Shown here: in pieces, positions 57,851 to 64,000 of the stretch
How the letters are laid out: each line of letters begins with the position of its first letter
How positions within the stretch are numbered: position 1 is the stretch's first letter
Assembly: GCA_022813625.1 (NCBI GenBank)
Contig: JAKLMB010000012.1
Location: forward strand, 248,001-312,000
Length of the DNA: 64,000 nucleotides
Direction of reading: 5' to 3'
From: Aaosphaeria pasadenensis
Taxonomy: Eukaryota; Ascomycota; Dothideomycetes; Pleosporales
The notes under the pieces: generated by a model
What the model was told of the DNA's origin: nothing
What the model saw: only the letters and a program-made list of their open reading frames with translations
Databases searched by the model: none
Program-made: the position numbers and the translations under genes

Positions 57851-58692
57851 CGAGCCAAGATGTTACATTATGAAATCAAGATCGAGCCACTGTTGAGACA
57901 ATTATGTATATTCACTATATATAAACCTGTATGATCCTGCGACACCTCCCACTTCTTAGCAAAGCAGTGCTGAAGCTAGGGTACCTCGCAAACGATCCGC
58001 GCATACTGTGGTCCGAAGACGCTGAAGAGATTCGATGCTGGCCCTGCTTGACCAAAGGTGGCTTCCGGCCTGAAAGAACACTTACCGTATGCAACGGTGC
58101 GAGCCCACATGTCCCCGTTACAGGCGGGGCAAGCACCTACACCTACTTGGCTCTCGACAGCTCCACACTGCTCTAAGATGGACACAGATATGCGTGATGG
58201 CTATCTTGGCTTACTGTCCGAGGGAAAAAGATACGTAGAAGGTGCGTATTTCTCCGTTGGAAAGCCGTGGTGAAGGTGACGTTCGCTCGATGCACACTGA
58301 AAAGCGGCAGAGAATACGTGCTATATGCCTGTATCTACCTAGTTAGTTGGTCAGTTGAGAGAAGTTGGTGCTGTGGGTAGGGTGCGGTGGAGATGGGTGG
58401 AGGTGAGAGAGGGTGGAGGGGAGGAGGAAGTAGGTCTTTTATATGTTGTGATTAGTGCCCCAGGCAACCATGTCTCCCACGTGTTGGGACCACGCATAGA
58501 GCTCCAAATGATAAATCACTTTTCGTAATGTTTCGCGCAGTTTTCTAGCTTCGCCAATGGGCAAAGCTCAGGAAAGAATATGAATTTCTAAGAAGCAGAG
58601 GCGGACTTGTATCGTACCCATCCCCAACGCCTTGCAATGCACATTTTGAACACAGACCAGCTCTACTACTGATACTCCCGAGCACCAAACGT
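57851..58692. other. Convergent 3' region, amine oxidase 2 / SEC72
   Basis: 842 bp between two convergent genes. Overlapping small frames on both strands at 57931-58273 show no domain. No gene is called. Confidence 0.5.
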
Positions 58693-59346
58693 TCAAGCAC
58701 CAGCTCTCCTCCTCTCGACCTCCTCCTTCAGGTGCACAAGATCCTGCTCTGTCGCCTCGAACTCGAGTGCCTGCTTGACCCAAGCATCTGCCTCGTCCAG
58801 TCTCCCCATCTCCAACAAGCACTTTCCTCTCCTCCACCAGGCTTTTGCGTTTCCGACCTTCTTCATCTCCACACTTGCTTCAGCATCCACAGCCCCCTCG
58901 GCCCAGTTCTGTTGCGCCATGTTCGCTTGAGCGCGATTGCTCAAAAGGCCAGACACTTCCTCTCTGACGAGCCCACTGGGCTCCCAACCTGGCCGGCCGA
59001 GGGCCATTTCCACTGCGAGAGAATACATGCGAACCGCTTGTGCGTGGTTGCCTTTCCTGAACTCGGCGTTGCCCGATTCGCGTAGTTTGCCGATTTGCGC
59101 AGAGCGCTTGGGGTTTACTGGTACTGGCGGCGGAGGAGTACCAGTAGGAGTCTCCACAGTGAGGAGAGATCGGTGGAGAGCGTTGAGTGTGGCAAGCTCG
59201 GTAGCCAGAGCATTGCTGGAGGTTCCTGACGCAGAGAGTGCTTTTGTCGCCGGGTCCATTTGTAGAGGAAGCTGCGTGAAGGTGTCGAGGGACTCCAGGG
59301 CTAATTCAGGGCCCTTCGATTGAGGGGGATTCTGAGCGTAAGACAT
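58693..59346 (-). CDS. SEC72: Sec72-like TPR subunit of the ER translocon
   Basis: A single exon encoding 217 residues from the ATG at 59346 (MSYAQNPPQ). Sec72 is the cytosolic TPR subunit of the Sec63 complex, which binds Sec71 and takes part in post-translational protein translocation into the ER. The N-terminus is a Leu-rich segment (about 20-70) with a Pro-rich linker. The TPR region starts at NPKRSAQIGKLRESGN and includes KGNHAQAVRMYSLAVEMAL, SNRAQANMAQQNW and KAWWRRGKCLLEMGR. The assignment rests on this order and on the short length. A general TPR co-chaperone is the alternative. It is divergent from the F-box gene, with 479 bp between starts. Confidence 0.8.
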   Translation of the reverse strand: MSYAQNPPQSKGPELALESLDTFTQLPLQMDPATKALSASGTSSNALATELATLNALHRSLLTVETPTGTPPPPVPVNPKRSAQIGKLRESGNAEFRKGNHAQAVRMYSLAVEMALGRPGWEPSGLVREEVSGLLSNRAQANMAQQNWAEGAVDAEASVEMKKVGNAKAWWRRGKCLLEMGRLDEADAWVKQALEFEATEQDLVHLKEEVERRRAGA

Positions 59347-59825
59347 TATCAAAGGTCTGTGTCGCAATGGCGATTTCAATTGTGTGGTTAAGAATTATGT
59401 GGTTTCGTTGCTTGTTGGACCACAACTTTGTGATGTCAAGAGGACACCTTGAGATTGGGATGATTCCGTTATCGATAAGAGACATTCAGACACGTGACGC
59501 GACGATCACCTGAACCTCCGACATCTCCTTCCGCAATCAATCCCACGCTAATCCACCTCGGTTCTCCGCAGTTGTGAATGGTCCCACATCGTGTTCATCG
59601 TGTTCCCACAACTGCCGAACGTTATTGACGGTATTATATCTCTTTTCGGATGGGTTGCGGACTTCATTTGAGATGATCCTCTCGTCGGAATGGTGGAGCT
59701 TTGTTCCCAAAAAGGGGTCCACCGCTACCATCAGGGTCCTCAGAGCTCTCTCTATTCTATACTCGTCATATATCCTCAGGTTCAGCGTAGCAAGACAAAT
59801 TAGAAGTGAACATTCTTACTCGAAC
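59347..59825. other. Divergent promoter region, SEC72 / F-box gene
   Basis: 479 bp containing both promoters. Part of it is open in frame with the F-box protein but has no F-box-like sequence. Confidence 0.5.
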
Positions 59826-61103
59826 ATGGGTCATATATCTCAGCTTCCAAATGAAATCCTCCTTGAAATATTCGAGCATGTCAAGCATTCTGGGCCCGTT
59901 CACCTGAGCAATGCTATGCAATGTTGTCGAGCTTGGTACGCGCCCGCTGGGTCTATTCTTTACAGGAACGTCCATCTGGACTCCAACATTTCAGATGATT
60001 CGCCCGCAGCTCTGTTTATGCGACGTTTGAAATCGAACAAAGCGTACCAAGTTCAATGTTTGAGTATTCGTATCGGTCGAGGACATTTGATAGGCCTTCG
60101 CAATGAAACACCTAGATCATATCAACGACTGCTGGAGATAATGGAAGGGCTACCACTACTGGACCGATTAACAACCTTTTCGCTCGCGGTGCAGGAACGA
60201 GGTCGAGGAGCTCCATATCCCATCCCCTCAGGCGTCATCTCCAAACTTCTCGCCAATTTGCCGCTGACAGTTCGAAGCCTGAATCTGGAATGCGACGCAC
60301 CCGATGCAAGTGTCCCCGCAGCGGGTGCGTGCATGTGCAAGACTCTAGGAGCTTTACTTCCACAATTGCGGCATCTGAGGCTCCGGTTGCCTCATTGCTG
60401 CCACTCACTCTTCGACGAATTGACCAGAACGAGGGATTCTTCTTATCCCCTGGAGCATGCCGTTATCCGACTTGACGTAACTCCTACCTCCTTGAATTTC
60501 GAGCCATCCAGTGAACAAGCTACTGAAATTGGGAAAACCATATACGCCCTCCAAGAAGCAGGGAAATTTCCAATGTTGCGCCGCTTCGCCATCATCGACC
60601 GAGTAGATGGCCCACCTTCCCCTCGAAACGACATCTGGAGCGTGTTTCGGGTTCGCGATATTCAGAGAAACTCCGTGACCACCACTATCTTCCCTTGGTG
60701 CGCTCGGGGTGGCTCAAGCTCTCTGTACATGATACGTGACTCTGAAGGCGATTGGTTTGGCTCATTCCACGACGTTTCCAGCTCATTGGAAGGAGACCTT
60801 AGCTGGACAGGAAACTGTCAGGCTCTTCAGCCTCGCCGGTCTCATTCAAGTGAAAGTGATCTAGTAGGCAATGCTTCGTGGCTACTCGATCGTTCCAATT
60901 TATCTTCACGCGACTACGTCAGCAAGAACTTTGGTGTCTCGTTCCGTCTCTGGAAGCATGAGGACATGATCGGCAGGAGTTTGCTCCAGGTTTACACTAC
61001 TCCGGGGTTCGTCGATACAAGAGTTTTAACGGAAGAAGTTCCACACGGTTGGGGCTGGGCTCGTGGAGGGCCGTGGGGTTGGACTTTACAGCGTATGGGA
61101 TGA
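59826..61103 (+). CDS. F-box protein
   Basis: A single exon encoding 425 residues. The F-box covers about residues 4-45 (LPNEILLEIFEHV, then the Cys/Trp-containing second half CCRAWYAPAGSILYRNVHL). Such domains bind Skp1 and bring substrates to an SCF ubiquitin ligase. The rest has weak leucine-rich features (SLNLECD, LRHLRLRLPHCC) and a Trp-rich end (GWGWARGGPWGW). It resembles the many rapidly evolving F-box proteins of filamentous ascomycetes, whose substrates are mostly unknown. The start at 59826 puts the F-box at the very N-terminus. The frame is open 84 codons upstream without conserved content. Confidence 0.8.
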   Translation: MGHISQLPNEILLEIFEHVKHSGPVHLSNAMQCCRAWYAPAGSILYRNVHLDSNISDDSPAALFMRRLKSNKAYQVQCLSIRIGRGHLIGLRNETPRSYQRLLEIMEGLPLLDRLTTFSLAVQERGRGAPYPIPSGVISKLLANLPLTVRSLNLECDAPDASVPAAGACMCKTLGALLPQLRHLRLRLPHCCHSLFDELTRTRDSSYPLEHAVIRLDVTPTSLNFEPSSEQATEIGKTIYALQEAGKFPMLRRFAIIDRVDGPPSPRNDIWSVFRVRDIQRNSVTTTIFPWCARGGSSSLYMIRDSEGDWFGSFHDVSSSLEGDLSWTGNCQALQPRRSHSSESDLVGNASWLLDRSNLSSRDYVSKNFGVSFRLWKHEDMIGRSLLQVYTTPGFVDTRVLTEEVPHGWGWARGGPWGWTLQRMG

Positions 61104-61372
61104 GCGACTGCGAGAGAGCATCTCAGAGCAGTACTTCACTTATGATGATAGGAAGAGATGGATGAACTCGAAGTATTGACAAAGCAGAGGCCGAAACTTC
61201 CCATTCACGTGGATCAGGAATTCCATACTCAAAATCATCGCTCAGGAAGTCCGCAGAAGGTAATAAATACAGACTGCGCCATACACGTCACGTAAAGAAA
61301 GAAAGACTTCAAATGCACAATTTTTAGTTTCAACAACACCAGGGCCCGCTCGACCAAACCCATCATCGACCC

Positions 61373-61885
61373 TCACATCCTCACTCCCCTTCCACCGCCA
61401 ACATCAACACTCGGACACCAATACCTCTTCTCGCACCTCGTCGACCCATCTCTAAACAACAACCCCGTCTGCTTAAAGCACACGAACGGCTCGCCCTCAA
61501 AAGACCCCGTACCCGCAATCTCTCCGCTCTTGAGCGCCGCAGCGCCCTTGTCGATCGTCGCGATGAACCAGTTGTCGCGCTCGAATTCGGCCTCCCGGAC
61601 TACGCCCTCCCAGGCGGAGCGGCCGCGGGAGACTTCGCTGAGCTCGGGGGGCCAGGTGGTGGTGGATTTGGAGGGGCCCGAGGGGTAGTATCTGGAGTGG
61701 AGAGTGGGGTGTGAGCTTATGGGAGAGTATAAGGGGGGCATTGTAAGGACGTACGCTATGGCATCGAAGTTCCCGGTGTCGTCGGTGCACGAGACGAGGT
61801 AGAAGTTTTTGGCCGAGCCTTGTGGTGCTGCGGAGGCTGTGGAGAGACACAGACAGAGCGCAGTTGTTGCGTGGGATAGCTTCAT
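61373..61885 (-). CDS. Small secreted cysteine protein
   Basis: Two exons, 61885-61755 and 61691-61373 (63-nt intron, donor GTACGT), give 149 residues. A signal peptide covers about residues 1-19 (MKLSHATTALCLCLSTASA). The mature part has four cysteines (SCTDD, FVCFKQ, RCEKRYWC), enough for two disulfides, and the conserved-looking blocks FDAIAYYPSGPS and NWFIATIDKGAA. I do not recognise the family. Size, signal peptide and cysteines fit the general class of small secreted proteins, some of which act as effectors, but nothing here proves it. The 3' end is GC-rich and lies 270 bp from the F-box stop (convergent). Confidence 0.7.
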   Translation of the reverse strand: MKLSHATTALCLCLSTASAAPQGSAKNFYLVSCTDDTGNFDAIAYVLTMPPLYSPISSHPTLHSRYYPSGPSKSTTTWPPELSEVSRGRSAWEGVVREAEFERDNWFIATIDKGAAALKSGEIAGTGSFEGEPFVCFKQTGLLFRDGSTRCEKRYWCPSVDVGGGRGVRM

Positions 61886-62729
61886 CTTGTGTCTAGTGCC
61901 TCTAGGACGATGAGTAGGACGGTGGATGTATGCAAGAATGGAAGTACACTATGAGTAATGATCGACGGAGCGCGATTGAATTGCTTTTATACCAGCTTCT
62001 TCCTCTATTAATCTCTACGAATGATGATATATACACGTAATGCCCGCGGAGGTCTCTGGGAGCTTTGTGGCGAGTTTGCTGGTGGAGCAGATATTCAATT
62101 AGAAGATGTGTCCCTGCGGAATCCAATCTGGCTATGGCGTCGCCGAATCAAGAATTACACCGTGAGGCCATGATAGCCCCAAGACAATTTCTTCCATTGT
62201 TTTCCCCAATCGGCGGAATTCAAGCTACAGGGGGCAGCTCTTGATTACTAGTTGGCAAAGCTTATGTCGATATCGGCGCTCTGTTTTCGTTGTTTCGAAT
62301 GTAATTGCCGAATAATAGGTAATATGATGGCCATATGGTCGCTTGCGTGTATAATTGTTTATTGTTGCTGTGCTAAGCTAGCCGGCTTGGAGGATATAAA
62401 CATGCACAAGGTATTGGCGACGATGGTTTTGAAGCTCGTCCAACTCTTGTGATGTTTTGGGGCTTTCGCGGAGCGGATGCATGGCTTCTTTGGGCAGCCT
62501 GCTTATTTCGATGCTTAAAGATATAAAAGCTGAGCTTCATATTGGTCGGCTTTTATGCCCGCCCTACGATCATGTGCCCTTGGACACGTTCTTTGTGCCG
62601 CTTTCGGGAGAGGTCACTCTCGGTTATAGAGTTAAGAGGCCTGGGTATGGATTCTTTTAGCCGTAAACCCCGGATCTCATCTGGGTTCGCCAACTTAGGT
62701 GAACTTGGCGAAGAAATATTCCAGAGCGA
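61886..62729. other. Intergenic, no gene seen
   Basis: 844 bp between two minus-strand genes. Short plus-strand frames at 62252-62769 have no domain. Confidence 0.5.
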
Positions 62730-64000
62730 TCAGAAGGGCGCGTATGCTATCTTCGTGTCGGCAGGGTAGGTAATAGCAGCTGAATCGTTGAAGTTGATAG
62801 GATCGCCCCAGAAACCCTACTTTTATTAGCGATCAGACTGCTCAAGCACGTCGTATAAAGACTTACCCAGTCAAACTCGGGCATTGGCATTGCCTGGTCT
62901 TGTTGTACATCACCAACTATGTTTCCGATGTTTATGTCATCCCAGTTAAACGTTGGATTGAGCATATCATTCTGTAGCGGCGGCGCAGCCTGCTGTTGAA
63001 GCATCGCCTGTGCATCGGTGTCCACGACGTCTTTGGTGGTCGGTGAATAGGCGTAGGGTGGTATCCGATCGATCAATGGTGGTCGTTGTGCCTCAACGGC
63101 CTTATTCACTGCGTATGGCATTGGAGGTGGAATGGGTTGCTGTGGTCTGTTGTATTGCTCGCCTAGGACCTTGTCGATCATGCCTTTGACAACTGACCAA
63201 GCTTTCGTGGTATTATTCTCTTTCAGAAGACGCGACATTTCGAGTGATTGTAGTGCCCGTTGGCGATCAGGAGAATCGAACATGGGATTCCGCAGTTCAG
63301 AAAGAACGTGCATAATGGCTTGCTGTATTCTTGTTAACACCAGATGATCACAGATAGGTAAGGTGAACTTACAAATGCAGCGTGGCCACCAATGTGCCAG
63401 TGGAATCGTGCGGCATCCGCGTCCACACTTGCACCGTTCAAAGTCTCAACGCAGTTGACGGACTTTTCGAATATGCTACGGCCAATGTTAGTGCGCTGAC
63501 AACCAAGAAACATGCGTGCTACCTGAATACTTACGATTTGCGGATTTCATCTGAGAAGACGACATCCCGATACGCTCGTGGCATTCGAAGCCAAAATAGC
63601 AGATAGCATCTCCATTCTAGAAGGGAAGCTAGACCCATACATAGCCGCTGGAAGGGTACCTCTGGGCTAGCATACTGCAGCAATCGTCGGTGGTTCTCTT
63701 CGTGCATATCGTCTACCATGACCTTGATCTGCTCGTAGATTTTCAATAATTCTTGAACTGGATCAGGACCCGACGCTCCATACATATTCGACTCTAACAT
63801 TCGTCGCTCTAACCGGTATGTGCTTTGGACTATTCGTCTGAGCGAGCGCATACCAGTGAATCGAATGAGAGCAAACCCCATATTAGTGAATTTCTTCTGG
63901 TCGTATGACTCTGGCCCTGGGCTTGCGCCTTCTATAAGATCCTCATCCTCGATGTTCCTAGGCAACATTGTCGTGAAGTCTTCGTCACTAAGAGATGGCT
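62730..64000 (-). CDS. Fungal-specific transcription factor, 3' part only
   Basis: The gene enters from the right edge. Exons seen: 64000 (incomplete)-63535, 63475-63373, 63322-62867 and 62816-62730. The first visible frame reads PSLSDEDFTTM followed by LPRNIEDEDL, the hallmark of the fungal-specific regulator middle domain (Fungal_trans). Helices with RLCMGLASLLEWRCYLLFWLRMP and FHWHIGGHAAFQAIMHVL follow. A Pro/Gln-rich acidic tail leads to the end at FNDSAAITYPADTKIAYAPF. The Zn(II)2Cys6 DNA-binding domain would lie outside the window. The final 29-codon exon was placed by its clean frame after donor GTAAGT. The regulated pathway cannot be told. Confidence 0.85.

Noticed and set aside
57931..58273. 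Overlapping small frames on both strands after amine oxidase 2
   Set aside because: Neither strand shows a recognisable domain. A CPAC pair on the minus strand is not enough for a zinc motif.

Overview
This is nuclear DNA of a filamentous ascomycete (Pezizomycotina). Genes are spaced roughly 0.1-2 kb apart, carry short introns (about 46-80 nt, GT..AG, with CTAAC/CTGAC-like branch sites), and encode fungal-specific families: Ypp1, Rix1, Pho88/Snd3, Sec72, Zn(II)2Cys6 regulators, GPI and small secreted proteins. I cannot name the genus. There is no bacterial or plasmid content, and I saw no rRNA, tRNA or CRISPR array.

Layout. Bases 1-5.8 kb hold no supportable gene. They are followed by a sharply bounded, almost pure A/T block with 30-bp tandem repeats (5.78-6.18 kb) and a poorly coding stretch. 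From 7.3 to 12.15 kb (minus) lies an eight-exon gene for a large fused protein: zinc finger, GBP/dynamin-like GTPase, RING-like finger, patatin phospholipase and two C-terminal ubiquitin-interacting motifs. After 2.2 kb without genes come THO2 (mRNA export) and HEM1 (5-aminolevulinate synthase), both minus. Then follow a single-pass membrane protein with a PPxY tail, a DUF1330-like protein, and a Zn2Cys6-type gene whose 3' half appears frameshifted and interrupted by stops. YPP1 and RIX1 are divergent from a 267-bp shared promoter. A coiled-coil protein, a GPI-anchored protein, a copper amine oxidase and a mitochondrial FLX1-type carrier follow.

At 46.1-51.0 kb lies the most unusual gene. One polypeptide of about 1,580 residues carries N-terminal ubiquitin-like folds, vWA segments, a U-box (E3) and a C-terminal E2 (UBC) domain with an intact HPN motif and catalytic cysteine, so an E2 and an E3 module are covalently joined. 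Downstream are an SGNH hydrolase, PHO88/SND3, a second, divergent copper amine oxidase, SEC72, an F-box protein and a small secreted cysteine protein. The 3' part of a Zn(II)2Cys6 regulator runs off the right edge.

Most genes are unrelated housekeeping functions (mRNA export, heme, PI4K targeting, 60S biogenesis, ER insertion, mitochondrial transport). Three further genes touch ubiquitin: the E2/U-box fusion, the RING/UIM phospholipase and the F-box protein. The PPxY protein could be a client of Rsp5. They are not clustered, and a shared pathway would be speculation. All exon structures were deduced by reading splice sites and checking that frames join; none is backed by transcripts.
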